Assembly (NCBI GenBank): GCA_949738465.1
Contig: CATJBQ010000094.1
Span: forward strand, 1 to 46,230
DNA length: 46,230 nucleotides
Source: an uncultured Lachnospiraceae bacterium
GTDB taxonomy: Bacteria; Bacillota; Clostridia; Lachnospirales; Lachnospiraceae
Direction: 5' to 3'
Under the pieces are notes generated by a model that had not been told where the DNA came from, searched no databases, and worked only from the letters and a program-made list of their open reading frames with translations. Position 1 is the stretch's first letter; each line of letters starts with the position of its first letter. A program made the position numbers and the translations under genes. Of the stretch, positions 1 to 6,622 are shown in pieces.

Positions 1-39
1 AAAACAGGATTGTCCAAAATGAGTACTGACACAGTATAT

Positions 40-86
40 GGAAATGGCGGGGGCGGGTAAACAGTGTAACTGCATCCCCGCTTTCC
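40..86. other. GC-rich inverted repeat near window start
   Basis: The arms at 40-52 and 76-86 pair (GGAAA and GCGGGG with CCCCGC and TTTCC) with a two-base bulge and a loop of about 23 nt. It lies about 55 bp past the stop of the minus-strand coat gene. No T-run follows on either strand, so a terminator role is uncertain. I see no gene in bases 1-139. Confidence 0.3.
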
Positions 87-139
87 CACCGTTCTTGAAT
101 TAAATGAGATTTTTCAGTAAAAAATTATTAGCTGCTCCC

Positions 140-598
140 TTAAGCCATCCCATTAGCCACCTTATATTTATACAGCATCTCCGCATGATTCTGTTCCTCC
201 ACCTGGATATCCGCCAGGAGCTTGCGCACATTGGTATCCCCGAATACAAACACGTCGGAGTTATATTCGGAAGAAACCATTTTTTCCGTGCCGATGCAAT
301 CGGTTGCCAGGAAGCAGTCGGACTTTTTCGCTTCCTCGGACCCGGCACCGGTGTAGGTTGCCTTGGGGGAGTAATCCTTCCCGCTGGTGTCGTTGCAGTT
401 GCAGGAGGGAACGGAGCCGGAGAGGACCTGGCTTAAGGAGTCGTAATGCTGCTGCTCGCTTTTTTGCAAGGTCTGGAACAGGCTTTTCAACTCCGTATCC
501 TGGGCCTGGGATGCGTACTTTCCGTATTTTTCAATACAGTTCTGTTCCTGGGTCTGCAAATCCTTGATGATTGTCGTTTCTTTTTCTGTTAAGATCAT
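140..598 (-). CDS. CotF-like spore coat / ferritin-like protein
   Basis: A 152-residue protein that looks like the CotF family of small spore coat proteins, whose members form a ferritin-like helical bundle. Two E-x-x-H patterns are visible, at E48-H51 and E135-H138, each in a predicted helix, which is the spacing seen in ferritin-like proteins. The middle (about residues 62-105) is a loop with four cysteines (C66, C68, C95, C101) that could crosslink or bind metal; this is inference. The start is preceded by AAAGAGGT at suitable spacing. It is transcribed divergently from the retron-like operon. Sporulation-specific expression is likely from the family, but I could not identify a mother-cell sigma promoter. 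No signal peptide or membrane segment is seen. The exact subfamily is unsure. Confidence 0.7.
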   Translation of the reverse strand: MILTEKETTIIKDLQTQEQNCIEKYGKYASQAQDTELKSLFQTLQKSEQQHYDSLSQVLSGSVPSCNCNDTSGKDYSPKATYTGAGSEEAKKSDCFLATDCIGTEKMVSSEYNSDVFVFGDTNVRKLLADIQVEEQNHAEMLYKYKVANGMA

Positions 599-710
599 GA
601 TTTTTACCTCTTTTTTGTAATTTTGGGAATCTTTTCGATACCATGGAAGTAGTATGACTGAAATTTTGTAAAAATATTCTTATTAAAATGTTAAAATCCG
701 GGCAAACCCC

Positions 711-739
711 TTGGCTCTTTCCAGAAAATGTCATATAAT
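711..739 (+). promoter_or_regulatory. Putative sigma-A promoter of the retron-like operon
   Basis: TTGGCT at 711-716 and TATAAT at 734-739 are separated by 17 bp. The predicted transcription start near 746 leaves about 25 nt before the ATPase ATG at 771. It also argues against the in-frame TTG at 711 as a translation start. Confidence 0.6.
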
Positions 740-770
740 ACAACCAGCACCAAAGAGAAAGGAGCCGGCC

Positions 771-2765
771 ATGTCCCTGGTAAGTATCCGGATCAGAAAC
801 TACAAGTCCATACAGGATTTTTCCGTGGAACTGCGGGAAATGAACCTTTTTCTGGGGGAAAATGGAAGTGGCAAGACGAATGTGTTGTCGGCTCTGGGGT
901 ATTTTTATGAGAATATGATTTCCCAGAAGCCCTCCTATCAGGTATTTGATACGAATAATCCCCTCAATGACCAGATGGAGATTACGCTGACCTATGATAT
1001 GCACAAGCTTCTGGTGCGCAGCCGCAGGAACCGTCAGATGCAGAGGGACCGTTATCTGCCCTACTATAAAATGATGGAAACGGTGGCGGAGGATGAGGCC
1101 GTATCCCTGACGATGCGGCAGGTAAAGGGTGGCCGGATCACCTGGAGTCATGATATCCAGACCAGGAAGCTTTTGTATCATCTGTATCCTCTCTACCATG
1201 TGGATGCCAGGGAGATCAATCTGGTGGACTGGGAGGATTTGTGGACGGATATCGGCGACCTGATCAAGCCGGATTCGGAGACCGGGGAGGAGCTGCAGCA
1301 GCGGATCGCAGACCAGATCCGGGCGACGGAAGGGGATCTGGGCAGGCGTCTGGCCCATGTGGATGAGATGCTGGAGCGTCTTTCGGTGGATCTGAATAAA
1401 TATTCCGTCCGGGAGTGGGCGGCCCATGTGGCCAAGGCTTACTATGGCGGGGCGGATTTTGCCTGCCAGGGCCATGAACTGGACAGCTTGTCCAACGGCA
1501 CCAACAGCTATAATTATATTGCGCTCCTTGTTTCCCTTTTGGGGGCCATGGGGCAGTTTAAGATGAAGGAACCGGTGCTTTTGATGGACGAGCCGGAGAT
1601 TTCACTGCATTTCCATATGATCGACGAATTGTCGGACGTTCTGCTGGAGGGGGCGAAGGAGCTTACGATTCTGGCGGCTACCCATTCCCCCAGGCTGGTG
1701 CGGAATATTTTTGTGAAGGAGCAGAGCAACTGTCTGATCTACCAGGTGTATAAGCGGGGGGAGTATTCCAATCTCTGCCGTCTGCGGCTGTTTTCGGAGC
1801 AGGAACGCCGGGAAAAATATTTTCTGACAGAGCATCATGCCAATGCTTTTTTTGCGAAAATTCTGATTCTGGTGGAGGGGGAGACGGAGCTGGAGCTATT
1901 GCAGAATCCTTATCTGCGCCTGTTGTTTCCTGTTTTGAAGCAGGCGGAGATTATCAAAGGAATGAGCGATAAGGTGATTTACCGTATTGTGGATACCAAT
2001 ACCCGCCACTATCAGGTGCCGATGCTGGCGCTGTTGGATATGGATAAGATTCTGCAGTGGAATTTTGAAAAAAGCCGGATGGACTGGCGCAGGGAATACC
2101 GTTTTGTGGAGGAGCAGGAGCGTTATACTTACGGCAGGAAGCACAGTGAGGCGATAAGATACCGCCGTCGGATCCATGCCATGTGTGAGAAGTGCTATTT
2201 TGACAAGCGTCTTCCTTTTTACGCCACAACCGACCGGAATTACTGGGAAATGATTGGGGCGATTAGGGAGTATTATGCCCTGTATCACATTTTTCCGGTG
2301 GAAACTACCATTGAGGGTGTGCTGATCAATGGAGGCAGCCAGAAGATAATCCTTGGATACCTGGATGAAACCGGAAAATGGAAGCAGCTTGAGGAAGCCT
2401 ACCAGACGCTGTATAATAGGAAGGATCAGGTGAATTTTCTGCGGCTTCTGTTCCATGGGAAAAGCGATCTGCTCTTAAAGGGAACTACGATCATGAAGAA
2501 AAATCCCCGGATGTATCCCCAGCTTAAGAAGGCGCTGCGAGAGCAAACGGTGGGGAAGACGGCCTGGGTCAGCGGCTTTTTGCAGTTTTATTTTAGTCAG
2601 GCGGCGGATGTGCCAAAGGAAAAGCTGACGCTGCGCAAATTTGCACAGCTCTGTGAGGAGGAAGAGGTGCGCAGGCTTCTTAGGGAGCGCGTGATGCGCG
2701 ATTTCCCGGAATTGTATCAGTTCCAACGGGCGGTGCAGCAGGCGTACCAGGATACAATCAGATAA
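771..2765 (+). CDS. OLD-like AAA ATPase with C-terminal TOPRIM nuclease domain (candidate retron effector)
   Basis: A 664-residue protein with an ABC/RecF-type ATPase head followed by a TOPRIM domain, the architecture of OLD-family nucleases. Walker A is GENGSGKTN (29-37), the signature-like SLSNG is at 239-243, Walker B is VLLMDEPE (269-276), and the switch histidine is in ATHSP (303-307). The TOPRIM glutamate is in LVEGETE (368-374) and the acidic pair in LLDMDK (D423, D425), so both active sites look intact. The ATG at 771 is chosen because AAAGGAG lies just upstream and the family motif starts at once (residues 1-20). It heads an operon with a structured RNA, a reverse transcriptase and a DUF6602-like gene. 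OLD-like ATPase-TOPRIM proteins are the toxic effector of Retron-Eco8-type systems; the same role is inferred here. It could instead be a stand-alone OLD defence nuclease, but the linked RT makes that less likely. Confidence 0.85.
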   Translation: MSLVSIRIRNYKSIQDFSVELREMNLFLGENGSGKTNVLSALGYFYENMISQKPSYQVFDTNNPLNDQMEITLTYDMHKLLVRSRRNRQMQRDRYLPYYKMMETVAEDEAVSLTMRQVKGGRITWSHDIQTRKLLYHLYPLYHVDAREINLVDWEDLWTDIGDLIKPDSETGEELQQRIADQIRATEGDLGRRLAHVDEMLERLSVDLNKYSVREWAAHVAKAYYGGADFACQGHELDSLSNGTNSYNYIALLVSLLGAMGQFKMKEPVLLMDEPEISLHFHMIDELSDVLLEGAKELTILAATHSPRLVRNIFVKEQSNCLIYQVYKRGEYSNLCRLRLFSEQERREKYFLTEHHANAFFAKILILVEGETELELLQNPYLRLLFPVLKQAEIIKGMSDKVIYRIVDTNTRHYQVPMLALLDMDKILQWNFEKSRMDWRREYRFVEEQERYTYGRKHSEAIRYRRRIHAMCEKCYFDKRLPFYATTDRNYWEMIGAIREYYALYHIFPVETTIEGVLINGGSQKIILGYLDETGKWKQLEEAYQTLYNRKDQVNFLRLLFHGKSDLLLKGTTIMKKNPRMYPQLKKALREQTVGKTAWVSGFLQFYFSQAADVPKEKLTLRKFAQLCEEEEVRRLLRERVMRDFPELYQFQRAVQQAYQDTIR

Positions 2766-2767
2766 TT

Positions 2768-2938
2768 ATGGACGGGCAGCAATCCTGTTTTTGCCGGAAA
2801 AAAACAGAGCCCCGATGGCGAAAGCGAAAAGCCGGGGTGTGTGACAGCGCTGATCGATGGAATTACTGCCTGCGGACGGGATCGATTGGACTGCGCGCGA
2901 ATTATAACGGACGAATTTTTGAGAAAGTGCCCGTCCAT
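2768..2938 (+). ncRNA. Candidate retron msr-msd non-coding RNA
   Basis: The 238-bp gap between the ATPase stop and the RT start holds an 11-bp perfect inverted repeat, ATGGACGGGCA (2768-2778) and TGCCCGTCCAT (2928-2938). This matches the a1/a2 arms that close retron RNAs. AGC at 2778-2780 follows directly, the usual context of the branching guanosine, which would be G2779. Two msr-like hairpins come next: 2785-2792 with 2800-2807 (8 bp, 7-nt loop), and 2810-2814 with 2833-2837 around a GC-GAAA-GC mini-hairpin. An msd-like stem then pairs 2847-2858 with 2881-2896 (GCGC plus an ATCGAT core, with wobble pairs and a 4-nt bulge) around a 22-nt loop. The location directly upstream of the RT is typical of retrons. 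The pairing is seen in the sequence; the identity as msr-msd and the branch point are inferred. Confidence 0.75.
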
Positions 2939-3003
2939 TTTTATAAAATCCCTGTCAGGGGACTTGTAGGAAAATTTAATTACGATATAATAAAGAGGAA
3001 GCT

Positions 3004-4113
3004 ATGAAGATATACGCGGAGGAGTATTTTCTGGATAAAATATTAGAATGTACCAGAGAGGAATTGTCGATAGCGAAGCAGGAGGCCTTTTTCTGCCCGG
3101 CAACGCAGATTCCGAAGAAAAACGGAACCAGGATCATCGTGTCCATGGATGGACAGGGGAAGCTTGTGAAGCTTCAACGGAATCTGCACCGCAATTTCCT
3201 GAGTCGCCTGCCGGTGTCCCCGGCGGCCTGTGGATTTCGCAAGGGTTCCTCTTATGTAGATTTCCTGGAGGAGCATGCCGGCAGCCGTTATTTCCTGCGT
3301 CTGGATATTCAAAGCTTTTTTGACTCCATTCCGGTGGAAAGCTTTCACACGTTTCTGGAAGAATATGTGGAGGAGAAGAAGGGCGAGGATGCCATGGATA
3401 TCCGTAGGGAAATTGTTGCGCTGTGCACCGTAGACCAGCGGATTCCCCAGGGGTTTATCACCTCGCCGGTGATTTCGAACCTGATTTTCAGACGTATCGA
3501 CCAGCGGATCCGCAAGTACTGCCGGGCCTATTATAAGGAGCGGATCCGGCAGATTCATTATACGCGATATGCGGATGACATGTTGTTTTCCTCTGATACC
3601 TTTGATTTCCGGCAGAATAAAGGGTTTAAGGCTATGATCGGCCGGATTTTGTGGGAAAATGGTTTTGCCTGTAATGAGAGCAAGACCATTTACCAGGCGA
3701 ATGAGATTTCTCTTTCCGGTTATGTGGTGGGGGAGGATATCCACCTGTCCCGCAAAAAGCTTCGCACTTTAAATGAGATCATCTATTGCTTTGACGGCCG
3801 CAGGGACGGGATGGCAGGAAGTACGCCCTTTTTTGTGAAACAGGGTGTAAAGGCCCAGGAGGTTCTTAGGGAAATCAATGGGAGGAAGCTTAGGCGGGCC
3901 GATGGACAGGGGATTTCCTTTGGCAGCCTTGGGGCGTTCAATCAGTTCCTGGCGGGGTACCGTTCTTATCTGATCCAGATTGCCCGGATGGATCATGGGG
4001 GTACCGGCTTTGGACGGCAGCTTTCCGGTAAGATCCGGAAGCTGGAGATGATAATGGATTTTCTGGCAAAAGAGATGGGAGATTGCGATACCGATGGCAG
4101 ACGACAGGCTTAA
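3004..4113 (+). CDS. Retron-type reverse transcriptase
   Basis: A 369-residue reverse transcriptase of retron size with no fused domains. Motifs seen: ACGFRKGSS (75-83), the first catalytic aspartate in LRLDIQSFFDSI (D101), the PQG block IPQGFITSPVISNL (147-160), the catalytic YADD (189-192), and the substrate-strand region SLSGYVV (236-242). The RT would use the upstream RNA as primer and template to make a branched RNA-DNA (msDNA). Two retron hallmarks are only partly present: the NAxxH motif reads FLEEH (87-91, histidine kept), and the VTG motif reads LSG (237-239). The ATG at 3004 follows AGAGGAAG. The 3' end overlaps the next gene by 20 bp, implying translational coupling. A non-retron group of defence RTs is possible, but the a1/a2 repeat upstream favours a retron. 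Confidence 0.88.
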   Translation: MKIYAEEYFLDKILECTREELSIAKQEAFFCPATQIPKKNGTRIIVSMDGQGKLVKLQRNLHRNFLSRLPVSPAACGFRKGSSYVDFLEEHAGSRYFLRLDIQSFFDSIPVESFHTFLEEYVEEKKGEDAMDIRREIVALCTVDQRIPQGFITSPVISNLIFRRIDQRIRKYCRAYYKERIRQIHYTRYADDMLFSSDTFDFRQNKGFKAMIGRILWENGFACNESKTIYQANEISLSGYVVGEDIHLSRKKLRTLNEIIYCFDGRRDGMAGSTPFFVKQGVKAQEVLREINGRKLRRADGQGISFGSLGAFNQFLAGYRSYLIQIARMDHGGTGFGRQLSGKIRKLEMIMDFLAKEMGDCDTDGRRQA

Positions 4114-5026
4114 GCTTTATTGGTCCAGGGAGATGGAAGCCCTGCTGGATACGTATAATCAGTTTCAAACCCTCATACCGGCCCAGGGACGGGCGGGGGC
4201 GGCCCATCCGGGAGAGGATGGCAGATATGTGGAATACCTGCTGAAGGAGTATCTGAAACGGTATCTGCCCCGGGATCTGGAGGTGCTGACCGGTTTTATT
4301 CTGCGCCCTGCTGTAAAATGCGGGAACAATGACCGCTGCCGGTGTAAGGATGAGCATGAGGCTTCGGGCCAACTGGATATCCTGGTGGCGGATACGGCTC
4401 ATTTTCCGGTTTACCAGCGTTTTGGCGACAGCGTGATCCTGCCGCCGGAGGGCGTTGCGGGGATTCTTTCGGTGAAAAAGCATCTGCGCCGGAGTGATCT
4501 CATCCATGAATGCCAGATGCTGGCCAAAGCGTCGGCGCTTTGTCCCCATACCCGCGGGGAAGAGACGGATGCCGCTGATCCGGCAAAAAGGAAACAAAAG
4601 CCGGCCAGGAGCCCTTTTACGGCGTTGATTACTATGGAGGATGCTTTTGCGGAGGGGCGGAAGCGCCCCATGTCCCCGGCAAAGAAGCGGGAGGCCGCCT
4701 ATAAAAAGCTGCAGGAATTTTATCAGCAGCAGAAGCCCCTTTTTTATGACGCAATGGTGGATTTTGTGGGGGCTTTGTCCCAGTGGGGCCTCTACAAGGA
4801 GCGGCCAAAGCCGGACAAGGAAACCTGCTATCTGGGCTTTGACTTTGGAAACGGGCATGAATCGGTGGGCTTCCAGTTGATCCTGCAGGGAATTCTGGAT
4901 GTTTATTATGGGAACATGCCAGGGTCCATTGTGCGTCCGGGCTTTACGGATAACAGCGGGGAGGGATATGTGGAGAAGCAGGGGCCGATTGGGTATCATT
5001 GCCAGAAGATTGTGCGGAAGGAATAG
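4094..5026 (+). CDS. DUF6602-like, possible PD-(D/E)XK nuclease-fold protein of the retron operon
   Basis: A 310-residue protein of uncertain function. The layout resembles DUF6602-type proteins: a conserved opening GEDGRYVEYLLKEYL (40-54), then QLDILVAD (93-100), FPVYQRFG (104-111), and EGVAGILSVKKHL (119-131). This order (D95, then a strand ending in x-V-K) resembles a PD-(D/E)XK nuclease core. However, the residue expected to be acidic in the second motif is S126 in SVK, so catalysis is in doubt. An insert has C76, C82, C84 and H88, a possible zinc site. The C-terminal half (about 190-310) has no motif I recognise. It overlaps the RT gene by 20 bp, so it belongs to the same operon and is likely a third component of the system. 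Call by resemblance from memory, not by search. Confidence 0.6.
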   Translation: MADDRLKLYWSREMEALLDTYNQFQTLIPAQGRAGAAHPGEDGRYVEYLLKEYLKRYLPRDLEVLTGFILRPAVKCGNNDRCRCKDEHEASGQLDILVADTAHFPVYQRFGDSVILPPEGVAGILSVKKHLRRSDLIHECQMLAKASALCPHTRGEETDAADPAKRKQKPARSPFTALITMEDAFAEGRKRPMSPAKKREAAYKKLQEFYQQQKPLFYDAMVDFVGALSQWGLYKERPKPDKETCYLGFDFGNGHESVGFQLILQGILDVYYGNMPGSIVRPGFTDNSGEGYVEKQGPIGYHCQKIVRKE

Positions 5027-5029
5027 AGT

Positions 5030-6364
5030 GTGATATCGTTTATGGTTGCGAAGGGAAACGGATGGAATAGACGTGGTACAGAACTGTTGTTCGTATGCAT
5101 GACGGGAATATTTTTATTATACTGGGCGCTGGTCCAGCCCTTTAATTCTGCTCCGGATGAGGCGATGCGCTATGATGTGTGTCATTATATTTATGAGCAT
5201 CATGCGCTGCCGGAGGGAGGGGACCCGGAAATAAGAAATGAGGTATGGGGATATTCCTATGCCTTTTTTCCCATTCTGCCGCAGATGATATCTGCGTTTT
5301 TTATGATGGCTGCTTCTGTATTTTCGAAGGAGTTTCTGGTACTGGTGATGGCGGCTCGTATGACCAGCGTTTTCTGTGGGATGGGGACATTATGGTTCTG
5401 CCTGCGCATTGGGAAACGTGTCTGGAAGGAGGGGCAGTACCGATGGCTGTATGCGGTGGGTGTCGTTTTCCTGCCGCAGGTGTTATATCTGTTTTCCTAT
5501 ATGAACAATGACTGCCTGGCGCTGCTTGCCACCGCAATGATTGTGGATGCATGGATTTTTGGCGTTGAAAGCGGCTGGAAATGGAGTAGCTGCATCCAAC
5601 TGGCGGTGGGAATCATTTTTTGTGCGTTGTCTTACTATAATGCCTATGGTATAATTCTGGCAAGTATGTTGTTGTTTCTGGGCTGTACGGTCCAGGCGTT
5701 TTGCCGGGGCGCGGATGGGGGGCGTTATGTGGGAAAAGCCGCCGTTCTGGCGGTGATTGTCCTGACAGGAATCGGCTGGTGGTTTGTGCGCAGCGCTATT
5801 TTGTATGACGGGGATTTTCTGGGGCTTGCTACCAGCGAAGCTTACGGGCAATTGTACGCGGCAGAGGCGCAGAAGCCCTCCAACCGCCTGGTTCCGTCGG
5901 CTGCGGGAAGAAGCATGCTTCAGATGATGTTCCAGGATGGCTGGCTGGTATCTACGGTTGGAAGCTTTGTCGGAAATTTTGGTTATATGTCGATGCATTT
6001 ATATACATGGATGTATGCTTTTTATGGTATGATTCTGGTGACGGGAATTTTTGGCGTATTCTGGCATCTGATAAAAGAGAGGGAGCAGTGGAAAGGCCGG
6101 GGGCTGCTTTATCTGGCTTTGCTGACAGGGATCGTGGTTCCGGTGCTTTTAAGCCTGGTGCATTCCTATTATGTGGATTACCAGCCCCAGGGGAGATATT
6201 GCATGCCTATGCTGATTCCGCTGATGTATTTTGAGGTGGCGGGCCTGCGGGCGCTGGCTGTGCGAACGCCCATAAAACGGTGGGGCGGATGGGCGCTGGT
6301 GCTACTTTGGATCGCGGCGGCTCTGATTAGTTTTTTCGGAATATTTGCCAAAAACATAAGATAA
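5030..6364 (+). CDS. DUF2142-like polytopic membrane protein (putative sugar transfer)
   Basis: A 444-residue protein with about ten hydrophobic segments. After the first membrane helix (about 17-36) it carries NSAPDEAMRYD (39-49), resembling the PPDE-type motif of DUF2142 proteins, which are related to GT-C/PMT-type glycosyltransferases and are common in polysaccharide clusters. A lipid-linked sugar donor would fit the fold, but substrate and activity cannot be read from the sequence. The GTG at 5030 has GGAAGGAA about 8 nt upstream; an ATG at 5042 is the alternative. It starts only 3 bp after the stop of the retron-like operon, so read-through is likely, although it appears functionally to open the surface polysaccharide cluster. 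Confidence 0.65.
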   Translation: MISFMVAKGNGWNRRGTELLFVCMTGIFLLYWALVQPFNSAPDEAMRYDVCHYIYEHHALPEGGDPEIRNEVWGYSYAFFPILPQMISAFFMMAASVFSKEFLVLVMAARMTSVFCGMGTLWFCLRIGKRVWKEGQYRWLYAVGVVFLPQVLYLFSYMNNDCLALLATAMIVDAWIFGVESGWKWSSCIQLAVGIIFCALSYYNAYGIILASMLLFLGCTVQAFCRGADGGRYVGKAAVLAVIVLTGIGWWFVRSAILYDGDFLGLATSEAYGQLYAAEAQKPSNRLVPSAAGRSMLQMMFQDGWLVSTVGSFVGNFGYMSMHLYTWMYAFYGMILVTGIFGVFWHLIKEREQWKGRGLLYLALLTGIVVPVLLSLVHSYYVDYQPQGRYCMPMLIPLMYFEVAGLRALAVRTPIKRWGGWALVLLWIAAALISFFGIFAKNIR

Positions 6365-6412
6365 TGGTACAATGTATATTTGATAAGTATATAGAAAGTG
6401 AATGAAAGTCCT

Positions 6413-6622
6413 ATGATGAAGATATTTATATGCCCGGGGTGTGGGCGGATGACGGCGGCGTCCCGCAAAAAGGAGGTAAACTGCAGCAGGTGCGGGGAAC
6501 TTCCGATGGAACGCGCAAAGCTGACCTTTGAAAAATTTACGGAGATGGACGAGCAGCAGCGGAATGATTATTCTAAGAGCTGGCTGTATATCCATCAGGC
6601 TGGAAAGAAGTGCGAGAAATGA
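6413..6622 (+). CDS. Small zinc-ribbon protein
   Basis: A short protein of about 69 residues with two CxxC knuckles, ICPGCG near the N-terminus and NCSRCG about 16 residues later, typical of a zinc ribbon. The rest is charged and probably helical. Its function is not known to me. It sits between the DUF2142-like gene and wecE, and its TGA overlaps the wecE ATG (ATGA), so it is probably co-translated with wecE. The start is uncertain: GTG 6398, ATG 6413 and ATG 6416 are in frame and none has a strong ribosome binding site. Confidence 0.55.
   Translation: MMKIFICPGCGRMTAASRKKEVNCSRCGELPMERAKLTFEKFTEMDEQQRNDYSKSWLYIHQAGKKCEK

Noticed and set aside
2964-2991. TTGTAG-16-TATAAT as a promoter just before the RT gene
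   Set aside because: Transcription would start near 2998, inside the ribosome binding site of the RT gene, leaving no working leader. Probably chance in an AT-rich stretch.
2768-3007. Open frame of 79 codons between the ATPase and the RT
   Set aside because: It lies almost exactly over the inverted-repeat RNA element, has no ribosome binding site and no recognisable protein pattern. The RNA explanation fits better.
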